Virus record (IMG/VR): IMGVR_UViG_3300008448_000009
Span: 55,282-119,281 of that record
DNA length: 64,000 nt
Source of the DNA: a virus
Reading direction: 5' to 3' (one strand)
The translations under genes and the position numbers were made by a program. Each line of letters starts with the position of its first letter. Position 1 is the first letter of the stretch. Shown piece after piece: positions 33,379 to 41,948 of the stretch. The notes under the pieces were generated by a model. That model did not search any database. It saw nothing but the letters and a program-made list of their open reading frames with translations, and was not told the origin of the DNA.

Positions 33379-34950
33379 ATGAAAAATACAATCAAAGGTG
33401 GTAAATCTGATAAACTAACACTAGCTGATATCGCTAAAAAATTTAAAGTTTCAGTTTCAGATATTGAATCTCAAATTAAAAAAGGCGCCAAAGTTGAAAG
33501 TGAACACACCTCAGATAAAGAAAAAGCTATAGAAATAGCAACCGACCACATATCTGAATTTCCAGACTATTACGATAGACTAGAAAAAATGGAAAAAAGT
33601 GCGAATAAAAAATGGGAAAATGATAAAGAAAAAACTAATGAAGGTATTAAAAGTTCTATAGCAGCAGCCTCATTAGGTCTAAGTTTAATGGGTAACCCTC
33701 AAATAGCTAAAGGTTCAAACATAACGCCAATGAGCCAAACACAAACACAAAAAGTTTTAGCTAAAGTAAATATTATAGATTCTCAACCGTTATCTAACCC
33801 AGATTTAGATTTAGTTCATGGTATTTTAGGTTCAAATAGATTACAAGATGATTTTGCAAAAAGAGTTGAAGACGAATTAAAAAATCAAGTAAAAAATGGT
33901 AATAAACCAGATGTATCTAACATACAAGTAAGAACATATGTACAAGGTGATAAAATTGTTACCAAAGCGTCTTGTGATATTGTTCAATCTTTAGATGGAA
34001 TAGCATATACACATTTTACAACTAGAGGCTCTATTGGTTCTAATTATGTTCAAAGACATGATAACCAAATAAATGGGTTAATTAATCGATTAGAAAATTA
34101 TTATGGCGGGGTTGCTAAACAAGTTGGTGATTCAGTTGAAATTTCGTTTAAATTAAATAATAATGTCATAGCTTATAAACAAAGTTTCTTTGTTTCTTCC
34201 GATGATAAAAATATGACAAATAATCAAGATATACAACAAATCACTGGTTCTGATATTAATAATTTAAGAGACAAATTAAATACAGAAACAAAAGATATTT
34301 ATATTGATATTAATTCTATTAAAGTAGATATTAAAAATTATAAAATATCATATAAAACTGGTAATGTTGGGATACATAAAATTTCTTTATTATTTGATGA
34401 TTCTAATAATTTAGATAATCGTTTAAAAAATATAAAAGATAAAAATCCATTTTTTAAAGAAATAAAAAGAGGTAAAATAGGTAACTTGGATTGGGTTATA
34501 AGCGTAATACCTTATGAGGAAATAACAAAAGAAACAAAAACAACTGAAATGAACGAGAACAACAAAATATTAATTAAACGCCTTCTACGTGAAGAATTAG
34601 AGGAAGGAAGATTTAGTAGAGCATTAGGTACTGCTGCTATGGCTGCTAGTACCATGATGTCACCAAATATGAGTGCAAACACACCAAAATCACCGATTGA
34701 ACGTGCTGACTATAAACTTGGTGTTATTAGAAATGATGACGGTTCTTATACATCAACAGCTCAAACATCTGGTCCAAATGCTGAGTTTGCAAAAGAACTG
34801 GCTATAACTAAAGCCAAGAATCAAATACTAGAAAAATTAGGTTTGGCTTCTGGTGCTATTGTAAATGTTAAAGTGATGAAAGTTAAAACAGCAAAAGTTG
34901 AAAACGGAATGGTTATGTGTGTTGTTACAATAACTGGTAATGTAGAATAA
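33379..34950 (+). CDS. Two-part protein: DUF5661-like N-terminus and second internal tag
   Basis: A 523-residue protein. Residues about 5-75 (SDKLTLADIAKKFKVS, SEHTSDKEKAIEIATDHISEFPDYYDRLEKM) match what I know as the DUF5661 type. At about residue 390 the sequence MNENNKILIKRLLREELEEG repeats the late tag inside the protein, followed by an Ala/Met-rich segment similar to residues 93-105. It looks like two tagged proteins joined in one frame, with LRE at the junction as a possible prohead protease site. Function unknown. Confidence 0.6.
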   Translation: MKNTIKGGKSDKLTLADIAKKFKVSVSDIESQIKKGAKVESEHTSDKEKAIEIATDHISEFPDYYDRLEKMEKSANKKWENDKEKTNEGIKSSIAAASLGLSLMGNPQIAKGSNITPMSQTQTQKVLAKVNIIDSQPLSNPDLDLVHGILGSNRLQDDFAKRVEDELKNQVKNGNKPDVSNIQVRTYVQGDKIVTKASCDIVQSLDGIAYTHFTTRGSIGSNYVQRHDNQINGLINRLENYYGGVAKQVGDSVEISFKLNNNVIAYKQSFFVSSDDKNMTNNQDIQQITGSDINNLRDKLNTETKDIYIDINSIKVDIKNYKISYKTGNVGIHKISLLFDDSNNLDNRLKNIKDKNPFFKEIKRGKIGNLDWVISVIPYEEITKETKTTEMNENNKILIKRLLREELEEGRFSRALGTAAMAASTMMSPNMSANTPKSPIERADYKLGVIRNDDGSYTSTAQTSGPNAEFAKELAITKAKNQILEKLGLASGAIVNVKVMKVKTAKVENGMVMCVVTITGNVE

Positions 34951-34956
34951 ATAATT

Positions 34957-34982
34957 AAGGGCCGATTGGCCCTTATTTTTTT
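34957..34982. terminator. Bidirectional terminator between convergent genes
   Basis: AAGGGCC-GATT-GGCCCTT hairpin with T run on the plus strand; it overlaps the end of the convergent acetyltransferase gene. Confidence 0.8.
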
Positions 34983-35389
34983 CCTGTGTATTCATGACTG
35001 AAACAAATTCTCTTGTTATCAAAATAATGTTCTTTGAACATATTTTTAACAGACACATCTTTTCTTAATTTTTTATTTTTGCTAGTGGCAACCCATAAAT
35101 CAGAATGTTCTCGGTAATATCCCATCCTAGGGTGTGCGGTTCTTGAAAAATACCTATGACCTTCATCTATGTGTATTTGAGCGATAGCATCAGAAAATCT
35201 AACACCAATACCCATACCTTGAAAATCTGGCAATATAACTGTTCTATGCCCTCTCCACGCGTTTTTTAACGTACCACTAGGCATAGTTATAGCAGCCCCA
35301 AACGCCACAACATGTCCTTCCCATACACCAACATAGCATCTGGCCGCTTTATTCACATTTCCATCTAAATAATGGTGGTCTTTAAACAT
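34973..35389 (-). CDS. GNAT acetyltransferase domain of a split ABC-ATPase/acetyltransferase
   Basis: A 138-residue frame from ATG 35389. VILPDFQGMGIGVRFSDAIA is the acetyl-CoA motif; HHYLDGNVNKAARC, AWRGHR and FSRTAHPRMGYYREHS are the hallmark blocks of acetyltransferase domains fused to ABC ATPases (the COG2401 type). Read without the ATG, the frame extends upstream to the T9 run at 35444-35452, adding IKLDIYRTNYDSWG, which is a typical start of this domain. The real product is therefore probably a fusion with the ATPase at 35365-36054. Confidence 0.75.
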   Translation of the reverse strand: MFKDHHYLDGNVNKAARCYVGVWEGHVVAFGAAITMPSGTLKNAWRGHRTVILPDFQGMGIGVRFSDAIAQIHIDEGHRYFSRTAHPRMGYYREHSDLWVATSKNKKLRKDVSVKNMFKEHYFDNKRICFSHEYTGKK

Positions 35390-36054
35390 TCCCCAACTAT
35401 CATAGTTTGTGCGATATATGTCAAGTTTGATTTGTGGGCGGGCAAAAAAAAACCGTCCATCAGTTCTCCTGTGTCCGTATCAATAACCCAATCAGGTTCC
35501 AACCAATTCAATATATCACGGTGGCATGTTGATATAACCACATTTTCAATTTCGTTATTTTTGATATACCTAGATAACGATACACTGGCCGCTTTAGCCA
35601 CAGCTCTATCAACCACACTACTAAACTCATCAATGACAGCACCAGTTTTAATTTTACGCGCTAAATCAGCTCTAAACTTTTCTCCGTTAGATAACACATT
35701 GTAAGGTTTGTACCATGAAGGTACAGAATTCAACCCGACACTACCTAATTTATTTATGGCTTCATCTGGTTCATCAAAATGTGATACTATAGATTTATTT
35801 GGGTCCCATTGTGGGGTTTCTTCAATTCCAAAGTTTTTTAAAAGTGTTGATTTACCAGAACCACTAGAACCAACAATAACACCTAGTTTAAATTTTTTAG
35901 GAATACTAGCTGGCAATTGCCATGGATAAAATTTTGAAGTACCGTCAAAAGCGCAATCAAACGCTTTTTCACTAGCAGCAATAAAATCATCACGTTCCAC
36001 ACTTGAAGTAAGAGGTGTGGTCTCTTTTGTTAGTTTTTCCATGAAATGAAACAT
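35365..36054 (-). CDS. ABC-type ATPase domain of a split ABC-ATPase/acetyltransferase
   Basis: A 229-residue frame. Walker A GSSGSGKST (62-70), ABC signature LSNGE (121-125), Walker B AVIDEF (139-144) and the H-loop His in STCHRD (about 178). No membrane partner, so a soluble ABC ATPase. After residue about 200 a T9 run is followed by 26 residues that look like out-of-frame translation; a one-base slip would lead into the acetyltransferase. Start is uncertain: ATG 36054 lies very close to a late-type box, and ATG 36042 is also possible. Confidence 0.78.
   Translation of the reverse strand: MFHFMEKLTKETTPLTSSVERDDFIAASEKAFDCAFDGTSKFYPWQLPASIPKKFKLGVIVGSSGSGKSTLLKNFGIEETPQWDPNKSIVSHFDEPDEAINKLGSVGLNSVPSWYKPYNVLSNGEKFRADLARKIKTGAVIDEFSSVVDRAVAKAASVSLSRYIKNNEIENVVISTCHRDILNWLEPDWVIDTDTGELMDGFFLPAHKSNLTYIAQTMIVGECLKTTII
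35444..35452 (-). other. T9 run at the ATPase/acetyltransferase junction
   Basis: Coding strand GGTTTTTTTTTGCCC. Adding or re-reading one T leads from the ATPase frame into the acetyltransferase frame without a stop. Confidence 0.6.
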
Positions 36055-36087
36055 TTATAAATAAATATCTCGTTATCATAAAAAAAT

Positions 36088-36122
36088 AAAAGACTAAGGT
36101 GATTGAATAACCACCTTAGCCT
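36088..36122 (-). terminator. Terminator after the 69-residue gene
   Basis: CTAAGGTG-loop-CACCTTAG-type hairpin between the stop at 36144 and the ABC ATPase promoter. Confidence 0.7.
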
Positions 36123-36143
36123 TTAATATTTTCTAGTTCGAAA

Positions 36144-36353
36144 TTACTTTCTACCTTCAGTTAATTGTAACAATTTTTTCTCTAATGCAGCAATTCTGTT
36201 TTCAAATAGAGAGTTAGCTTTTTTACTTTTCTGAGCTTGCTCATTAAGCCATTCTTGTTTTTTTACTGCAACTGCTTCATTTACAATGTTGTCGATTAAA
36301 TCAACAAGGTGAGATTCTTTGATTTTAACTGTTTTTTTAGTTAAGTTTGACAT
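36144..36353 (-). CDS. Small coiled-coil protein with late-type N-terminal motif
   Basis: A 69-residue protein. VKIKESHLVDLIDNIVNEAV near the N-terminus resembles a second class of short tag (KxxESxLxxLIxxIVNE) that I associate with Bacteroidota phage structural proteins. It contains IKE, a possible (L/I)xE site. The C-terminal half is a coiled coil. Two overlapping late-type boxes lie upstream at about 36384-36404. Confidence 0.6.
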   Translation of the reverse strand: MSNLTKKTVKIKESHLVDLIDNIVNEAVAVKKQEWLNEQAQKSKKANSLFENRIAALEKKLLQLTEGRK

Positions 36354-36419
36354 GTCTTTAAGTTTTTATTAAAATCTTATTTATAAATAAATATATCAAA
36401 CATACCAAAAAACCAATTT

Positions 36420-36575
36420 TTATCTAATAAAAATATCTACATTGTAAATTTCTAACAACGCTTCGGTTGTTAAACTTTTAATTTTAGCAAATAATTCAGC
36501 TGCGTCATCTAATGTTTTAGCTGGTATAGTGTTAATTATTTCACCACATTTTGTTTTTAATGCAAATCTTTCCAT
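36420..36575 (-). CDS. Unknown 51-residue protein
   Basis: ATG 36575 to TAA 36420-36422. Compact helical protein (TLDDAAELFAKIKSL). Upstream are both a TATATTTG box (36592-36599) and an ATATTTAT box, so it may be expressed in both phases. Confidence 0.55.
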   Translation of the reverse strand: MERFALKTKCGEIINTIPAKTLDDAAELFAKIKSLTTEALLEIYNVDIFIR

Positions 36576-36631
36576 AGGTTAAATCTTTTTACAAATATAC
36601 TTATAAATATTTAAAAAAACAACAAAGATTT

Positions 36632-37684
36632 TTAATTTATTAAACCTTTTATTTTATTTAACACTTCTTCAATACCAGTAATCTCAACTTCACCGTAATC
36701 TATCGACTGTAAATCATTCGCAGATATTCTAGTAATGTCTGATTCGAATTCATGAAACCTAGGTGTTGAATCACTAACCATAACTACATGAGTACCAACT
36801 CCCCACGCTAACCAAGACAACCCAGAACTTACACCCATGTGAAATTCTGCATGTTTGATTAAACCAGCAACTTTCTTTAAATCTGCTTCACCAGACATAT
36901 CGATAACACCTTTCAAATTACTTTTTTCCTTGGATATTGTCAATACTTCATAGTCATTATCAATTAAAAAATCAACAACTGTTTGCCATCCGTTTTCAGC
37001 TCTCCAATGTTTTTCTGGATGACTACCAAACTCTGATAACGTAACGTACTTACGAACTATTCTTCTAGGTTCATATTTACATAACTCAGATAAATCTGGT
37101 CTAAATTCCATGGGTGTTAATCCTAAACATTCACTGGCAACTCGTTGTAACGGATGTTCGTTGGTTTTTATTGGTGAATAAATCAAAGAATCATCATTGG
37201 CCGCACCAACATAGTATTGCGCGTACACGTTGGCTATGGGTGTATTCGGTGCCACAAACAATATGTTAGGATATGAATCAACCAACAAATGATTATGAAA
37301 CGTTGAACAAATAACAGTACATTCATGTTTACATCTAAAATCTTCTACATAAGGAATCCACGCAATAGTATCACCCAACGCATACGCATCTATTTTTATG
37401 AACACGACTTTATGATACGGGTCAAATTCATCTTCAAAAACAATTTTATCGTTTTCATCAAAGATTCGTATTAACCAATCAGTATACCATTGTCGAATAT
37501 TACTTTCAATTGTTTCGTTGGTTTTACAATAACCTTCAGCTATTTTAATCAACAAACCGTTGTCTAATTTTTTGTTAAATTCCACCCTATAGGTTTTTAT
37601 ATCATCCCCTTGGATTGTGACCCTAGGAGCGTTTGCAACCTTTGGTAGGGTGGTTAAATAACTTACTTTAAAACTATTACTCAT
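36632..37684 (-). CDS. TibC-like glycosyltransferase (GT9/heptosyltransferase fold)
   Basis: A 350-residue protein resembling autotransporter O-heptosyltransferases of the Aah/TibC type. Key stretches: KIDAYALGDTIAWIPYVEDF (acceptor side Rossmann half), ICSTFHNHLL, then HPEKHWRAENGWQTVVDFL and the nucleotide-sugar site HMGVSSGLSWLAWGVGTHVVMVSDST. The family transfers heptose to Ser/Thr of surface proteins. In a phage it could decorate virion proteins or host surface proteins; target not predictable. Transcribed just upstream of unknown small genes. Confidence 0.75.
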   Translation of the reverse strand: MSNSFKVSYLTTLPKVANAPRVTIQGDDIKTYRVEFNKKLDNGLLIKIAEGYCKTNETIESNIRQWYTDWLIRIFDENDKIVFEDEFDPYHKVVFIKIDAYALGDTIAWIPYVEDFRCKHECTVICSTFHNHLLVDSYPNILFVAPNTPIANVYAQYYVGAANDDSLIYSPIKTNEHPLQRVASECLGLTPMEFRPDLSELCKYEPRRIVRKYVTLSEFGSHPEKHWRAENGWQTVVDFLIDNDYEVLTISKEKSNLKGVIDMSGEADLKKVAGLIKHAEFHMGVSSGLSWLAWGVGTHVVMVSDSTPRFHEFESDITRISANDLQSIDYGEVEITGIEEVLNKIKGLIN

Positions 37685-37687
37685 ACA

Positions 37688-38218
37688 TTAACATTTTCTA
37701 TCAGCAGCTGTTGAAGCAGCCCATGCTTCAGGTTTTATTTTGAATTCGTAACCCATACCTAGAATGTATCCAACAGCTGATTGTAAAGCTTTATTAGAGT
37801 CATGTTTTGGACTTGGGTTGATGTCTGCGTGAATTTCCAATGGAATTTCATATACATCTAACAACTCAGCAATTTGAGTTGCTACCTCGATAGATTTACC
37901 TACCTCGAATACCATTCTCTCGTTAACCAATTCCTTGTCTCTTTTTCTACCGTCAGAATCTTTTTTCATGAAATCATGATTGTAAGTAGCTGATACTATC
38001 ATACCACCACGGCCCCAGATAACACCACCACCTAAATCTTCAGTTGCGGTAATAAGAATTACCGTAGCAAACTTATAAAGTGTGCCTTTGATTTTTTGTG
38101 AGTCAGTACCAATAGATACTTTAAGTGTACGGTTTTTTTCCATTTGTTCATCGAACAAATTTTGCAAGTAATCTACTAAATCTTCTTCGATTACCTTGTT
38201 GTTTCTAATCCATTTCAT
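37688..38218 (-). CDS. RNase H-like YkuK-family protein
   Basis: A 176-residue protein of the DUF458/YkuK family. VSIGTDSQ starts the RNase H-like core with an acidic residue, HADINPSPKHDSNKAL supplies further conserved Asp/His, and VGYILGMGY plus KPEAWAASTAAD form the C-terminal signature. Predicted nuclease-fold protein acting on nucleic acid, but the family's substrate is not established. Confidence 0.78.
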   Translation of the reverse strand: MKWIRNNKVIEEDLVDYLQNLFDEQMEKNRTLKVSIGTDSQKIKGTLYKFATVILITATEDLGGGVIWGRGGMIVSATYNHDFMKKDSDGRKRDKELVNERMVFEVGKSIEVATQIAELLDVYEIPLEIHADINPSPKHDSNKALQSAVGYILGMGYEFKIKPEAWAASTAADRKC

Positions 38219-38246
38219 AACATTTGTTTTTTTGTGTTATACGTAA

Positions 38247-38282
38247 TAAAAAAGGCTCCCACAACAGGAGCCTTATATTTTT
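38247..38282 (-). terminator. Terminator after the LRR protein gene
   Basis: AAGGCTCC-heptaloop-GGAGCCTT hairpin with T run directly at the stop of the gene at 38281. Confidence 0.82.
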
Positions 38283-39690
38283 AATTAAAGTTGGTTGTTG
38301 GTAACAACTCCTTTAATTTGCTATACTTTGTTTCTCCTATGTCTTCTACATTAACGACAATTCTAAATAACGACCCACCATTACTTTTATCAAGCATGGT
38401 TATTTCTTCTGGAATCTCAATATCTTTGTTGCCTTTGATGTTCAAAAACTCTAAATTTTTTAAATAACCTATTTCTTTAGGTAACACTTTAAGTTGGTTG
38501 TTGGTCAATACCAACATATTCAACGTAGCTAAATTACCTATAGACGGATGTATTTCACCCAATTTTGCATTGGTGATGATAAGTTGGTCAAGTTTTTTAA
38601 ACTTGCTAATATTAGGCAGTTTTCTAATCTCTTTAGCCATAAACCTAATAGTAGGTAACTTTTCATCTAATAATTCAAATAAACTTTCAGCAAAACCAAA
38701 TTGCATCAAGTAATCCAAATATCTGTTCGAATCAATACCACCTTTATATCCTTTTGCCATTTCCAACAACTCGTCATGGAAATAGTTGGTGATACCTTCA
38801 CTCTCACTAATCACATTTTCAAAAATGCTAACGTTCTGACCATTTTGTCTGTCTTTCAACTGATTGGTTTCAAAATGAATCTGAAATAAATCTTTGGTTT
38901 TACCCTCAAAAAACTGATTAGGAATTATGATATAAATATCTGATTTCTTCCCGTTAGGTTTTCTGTGACCTTCAGTATACGATTTAAACATACCGTTACC
39001 TACTCTGGCGGTACACCAGTTTGCAAATTTGTCAAAAACTACACTAGCTTCAGTTGTTTTAGGAATATACAGCGTAAACTTTCTATCCCTAACTGGTATG
39101 ATGGCTTGCCCAGCATCAACAAATTTTTGCAACGTTCGCTCAATGGCCGACGTGTCTTTTTCAATAAATGGGTCAACAGCATCAAATAATTGTGACAAGG
39201 ATTTATATTGGTTGATGTTCGTTGGGTCACCAATTCCTTTAAGACTATAACTGGCCAAACACAAATCTTTAAATTTTCTTTTTCGTTTGTTATCTTCAAA
39301 CAACGTCAAATATTTATTGGCTTGTGGTAAATCCTCAGTAACAAAACGAACCGCCATATCTCTTGAATTAGGTTTGTCGCTCTTTAACAAACGAGAAAAT
39401 AAATTCAACATCCATTGCAAATAGATTTTATTTTCAGTTGGGTCAGCAGCTATCATTTCACTAAACACTTCAGAACAAACACTAATTCTTTTTAGTGTTC
39501 TTTCTTTTTCGTTACCTTTGCTAGAAACAATTGCCAATATCCCATAACCGTTTGATACAATGTCAGCGTCATAACCCTCAGCATTAATCGCTGCAAGCTT
39601 TGCATCTACTGATATTTCTTCAGTGCATTCGAACACGTCGAATAGTTCCGCTAAAAATACAATTCTGTCTGTAATACTGTTTTCTTTCAT
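38281..39690 (-). CDS. LRR protein with PcfJ-like central motif
   Basis: A 469-residue protein. Residues about 1-160 are helical. Residues about 215-300 contain FANWCTARVGNGMF, SDIYIII and DLFQIHFETNQLKDRQN; the W-C-T-A, strand, Q-L order resembles PcfJ-like domains. Residues about 350-440 are four to five leucine-rich repeats (LDQLIITNAKLGEIHPSIGN and following). Expressed from a TATCTTTG promoter at 39707-39714, unlike most neighbours. Possible host-interaction protein; no enzymatic function assigned. Confidence 0.7.
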   Translation of the reverse strand: MKENSITDRIVFLAELFDVFECTEEISVDAKLAAINAEGYDADIVSNGYGILAIVSSKGNEKERTLKRISVCSEVFSEMIAADPTENKIYLQWMLNLFSRLLKSDKPNSRDMAVRFVTEDLPQANKYLTLFEDNKRKRKFKDLCLASYSLKGIGDPTNINQYKSLSQLFDAVDPFIEKDTSAIERTLQKFVDAGQAIIPVRDRKFTLYIPKTTEASVVFDKFANWCTARVGNGMFKSYTEGHRKPNGKKSDIYIIIPNQFFEGKTKDLFQIHFETNQLKDRQNGQNVSIFENVISESEGITNYFHDELLEMAKGYKGGIDSNRYLDYLMQFGFAESLFELLDEKLPTIRFMAKEIRKLPNISKFKKLDQLIITNAKLGEIHPSIGNLATLNMLVLTNNQLKVLPKEIGYLKNLEFLNIKGNKDIEIPEEITMLDKSNGGSLFRIVVNVEDIGETKYSKLKELLPTTNFN

Positions 39691-39743
39691 AAACTTGTTT
39701 TATGTACAAAGATACAAAAATAAAATGAATAAGGCAATAGCTT

Positions 39744-40082
39744 TTATAAGAATCTTTTAAAAAAATCTTCTTCTAAGTACTCTTCAAGTCTTTTTTTCAA
39801 AAACCAAACCATTCCATCTAAATTGTCTGACTCTCTGTTAGCTATGTCTAAAATCACTTCACTTGGATTCTCGCCATCTGTAATTCTATATTTAATTTCT
39901 TGTAAAACGTTTTTCCCACCTTGCTTGACTAAATTTTCTACGATTAAATTATATGTGTCCCATCTCATTTCTTCGTCCTCATTTAACGTATCTAACATGC
40001 AATTTATGTGTTTGTAATACGCTTTATCTAAGGTTGTTTTTCTTGTTTTATTATCTTTTAAAAGAAATTTTTTAACATCCAT
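39744..40082 (-). CDS. Unknown 112-residue protein, paralogue of the 106-residue neighbour
   Basis: Helical protein sharing the pattern K(Y/L)xxxxxxxPxxVxxxI and a charged C-terminal helix with the product of 40207-40527. Late-type box at about 40113-40125. No family recognised. Confidence 0.58.
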   Translation of the reverse strand: MDVKKFLLKDNKTRKTTLDKAYYKHINCMLDTLNEDEEMRWDTYNLIVENLVKQGGKNVLQEIKYRITDGENPSEVILDIANRESDNLDGMVWFLKKRLEEYLEEDFFKRFL

Positions 40083-40206
40083 AATCAGTAAATTTTAATC
40101 AATCGTTATTTAATGATAAATATCACGATTCGTCAGATTGGATATTAATTTTTGTTAAATAAGTCTTTTATTTACTGGTAATCAGACATATAACAATAAA
40201 AAATAT

Positions 40207-40527
40207 TTATAAATTTTTTATCTTTTCGTAAAGTCTTTGAAGCTCAGGTGATTTATCTTTGATGTCGGATATAACTTCTATGCAAACATCGTTAGGGTCA
40301 GATTCTTCAGTTAGTTTATATTGAAGTTCTTTGACTTTAAGCATGTTTTTTAAAGTGTTTTTAAGCTCTAAAATTACTTGGTTATAAGTTACCCAAGCTT
40401 GTCTAATTTTAGTCGTTCCTGAAGCTAAATTTTCAATTAATACGTCTTCATACTTATGTTCTAGGTACGAATCAAAGTTCCCATAGTTTTCTCTTAGAAC
40501 TTTACGTATTTTTTTCTTCAGGTCCAT
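40207..40527 (-). CDS. Tagged 106-residue protein, unknown
   Basis: Starts MDLKKKIRKVLRENYG, a variant of the late tag with L11-R12-E13. Helical body. Follows the 112-residue gene by eight bases in one operon. The tag suggests capsid packaging. Confidence 0.62.
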   Translation of the reverse strand: MDLKKKIRKVLRENYGNFDSYLEHKYEDVLIENLASGTTKIRQAWVTYNQVILELKNTLKNMLKVKELQYKLTEESDPNDVCIEVISDIKDKSPELQRLYEKIKNL

Positions 40528-40535
40528 ACAACATG

Positions 40536-40874
40536 TTATTTAAGTGGTACGTTTTTAGATAACATAAAGTTGTCGGTTATTGTCCCATCAACCCAATCTC
40601 TGATTACTTGTTGAGTGAATTCTTCACCCATATTGTATTTGTTTTTCATATACTCATACAATGCTCTTGGAGATATAAGTTCTTCATCTAAATTTACTTT
40701 GAACATTGGCATAGCATCATATTCACCACCTTCGCGAACATAGTTCTCAGTTGGTGAGTAGTTTGCATCCAAATCTTCTTTCATCCTTTTAACCATACTA
40801 GTGAACGCGGTTTCCACCAAACGTTGCTGTAGTCTGTTGTATTGTGCTTCTGTTATAATTAATTTTGTACTCAT
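40536..40874 (-). CDS. Tagged 112-residue protein, unknown
   Basis: N-terminus MSTKLIITEAQYNRLQQRLVE has ITE and LVE, both fitting (L/I)xE. The ITExQxxRL pattern is a further variant of short N-terminal segments seen on phage structural proteins. The body is mixed and acidic. A late-type box (ATATTTATAG) ends about five bases before the start, so the transcript may be leaderless. Confidence 0.62.
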   Translation of the reverse strand: MSTKLIITEAQYNRLQQRLVETAFTSMVKRMKEDLDANYSPTENYVREGGEYDAMPMFKVNLDEELISPRALYEYMKNKYNMGEEFTQQVIRDWVDGTITDNFMLSKNVPLK

Positions 40875-40894
40875 AACTATAAATATCTAACTAA

Positions 40895-40924
40895 TAAAAA
40901 AAGGCCCACAATGTGGACCTTTTC
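40895..40924 (-). terminator. Terminator after thioredoxin gene
   Basis: AAAGGTCCACAT-TGTGGGCCTTTTTTT-type hairpin on the minus strand downstream of the stop at 40948. Confidence 0.8.
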
Positions 40925-40947
40925 TTTCTAAAAACCTAAAATAATAC

Positions 40948-41268
40948 TTAATTTAACAAAGCATTAATTGCTGTTTCATAATTTCCTTTAGGTTCCACAC
41001 CCACTTTTCTTTCCACTACTTCTCCGTCTTTGAAAATAAGAACTGTTGGAATACCTCTAACAGCATATTTTGCCGCCAATTCCTGATTTTCTTCAACGTT
41101 AACTTTTGCTATCGTAACATCTTTACCTTCATATTCTGTAGATAATGTGTCTATTACTGGTACCAACATTCTACACGGACCACACCAAGGTGCCCAGAAA
41201 TCTAATACTGTTACCGATTTTTCATTTAAAACATCCTCGATGTTCCCGCCATTTACTTCTAATGCCAT
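40948..41268 (-). CDS. trxA: Thioredoxin
   Basis: A 106-residue protein with the classic WCGPC active site (residues 28-32) and cis-Pro in RGIPT (Pro74). Full thioredoxin fold length without signal peptide, so cytoplasmic disulfide reductase. It could support ribonucleotide reductase or phage polymerase. A late-type box lies near 41296-41312 and a short operon-free context suggests single-gene expression. Confidence 0.96.
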   Translation of the reverse strand: MALEVNGGNIEDVLNEKSVTVLDFWAPWCGPCRMLVPVIDTLSTEYEGKDVTIAKVNVEENQELAAKYAVRGIPTVLIFKDGEVVERKVGVEPKGNYETAINALLN

Positions 41269-41328
41269 TTACTTAATTTTTTTTTATTGTTATAATTATA
41301 AATATACTAAACATAACCCAAAATATCA

Positions 41329-41580
41329 ATGTCAGATACAAGAATTATTTATAATTTTTTAACCAATGAGTTTCAAAACGACCATCCAGTGGTTTATTTA
41401 TATGTTTGCGGACAAGAACGAAGCCAAACAGCAGCCGTTAACAAAGGGTTAGCTCTATTAAAGGATATTTTTTGTCCACCATATACAGTTGTTTATTTAA
41501 AAGAACTTCTTGTAGAATATCTAGATATTAAAAAAGAAGACTATAAAAATGGTAAAATACGTGTCAAACCCTTATATTAA
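41329..41580 (+). CDS. Unknown 83-residue protein
   Basis: Small alpha/beta protein with no recognised domain (VVYLYVCGQERSQTAAV). Divergent from thioredoxin; overlaps the end of the convergent gene by four bases. Confidence 0.6.
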   Translation: MSDTRIIYNFLTNEFQNDHPVVYLYVCGQERSQTAAVNKGLALLKDIFCPPYTVVYLKELLVEYLDIKKEDYKNGKIRVKPLY

Positions 41581-41882
41581 TTGAACGCTAACGGAAAACA
41601 ATCCTTCATCTGTCTAACATACAATTCAAACTCATTAATCTTATCACATCCAAAAAACTCAATTATATATTTAAAACCAGTTTTATCGTCTAACCCATAA
41701 ATTAAATCCAAAACATTCAAAAGGTTAATCAAATCACCCTTTTCCCTTAAACTTAAATCACCAGTAGTCATAGATAGATAAAAACTTTTACAATAATTGT
41801 GATATGTCGAAAAATTTGTTTTACCAAATAGTTTAAACGATTCTTCACATATTGTCAAATAAATATAATTATTGAGTTTCAT
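41577..41882 (-). CDS. Unknown 101-residue protein
   Basis: Helical, Phe/Tyr-rich protein. TATCTTTG promoter box at 41898-41905. No recognised family. Confidence 0.6.
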   Translation of the reverse strand: MKLNNYIYLTICEESFKLFGKTNFSTYHNYCKSFYLSMTTGDLSLREKGDLINLLNVLDLIYGLDDKTGFKYIIEFFGCDKINEFELYVRQMKDCFPLAFN

Positions 41883-41948
41883 TTCAACTTATTTTTGCAA
41901 AGATACGAATAATTATCCAAACTACAAAATATTTATAATAAAAAAATT

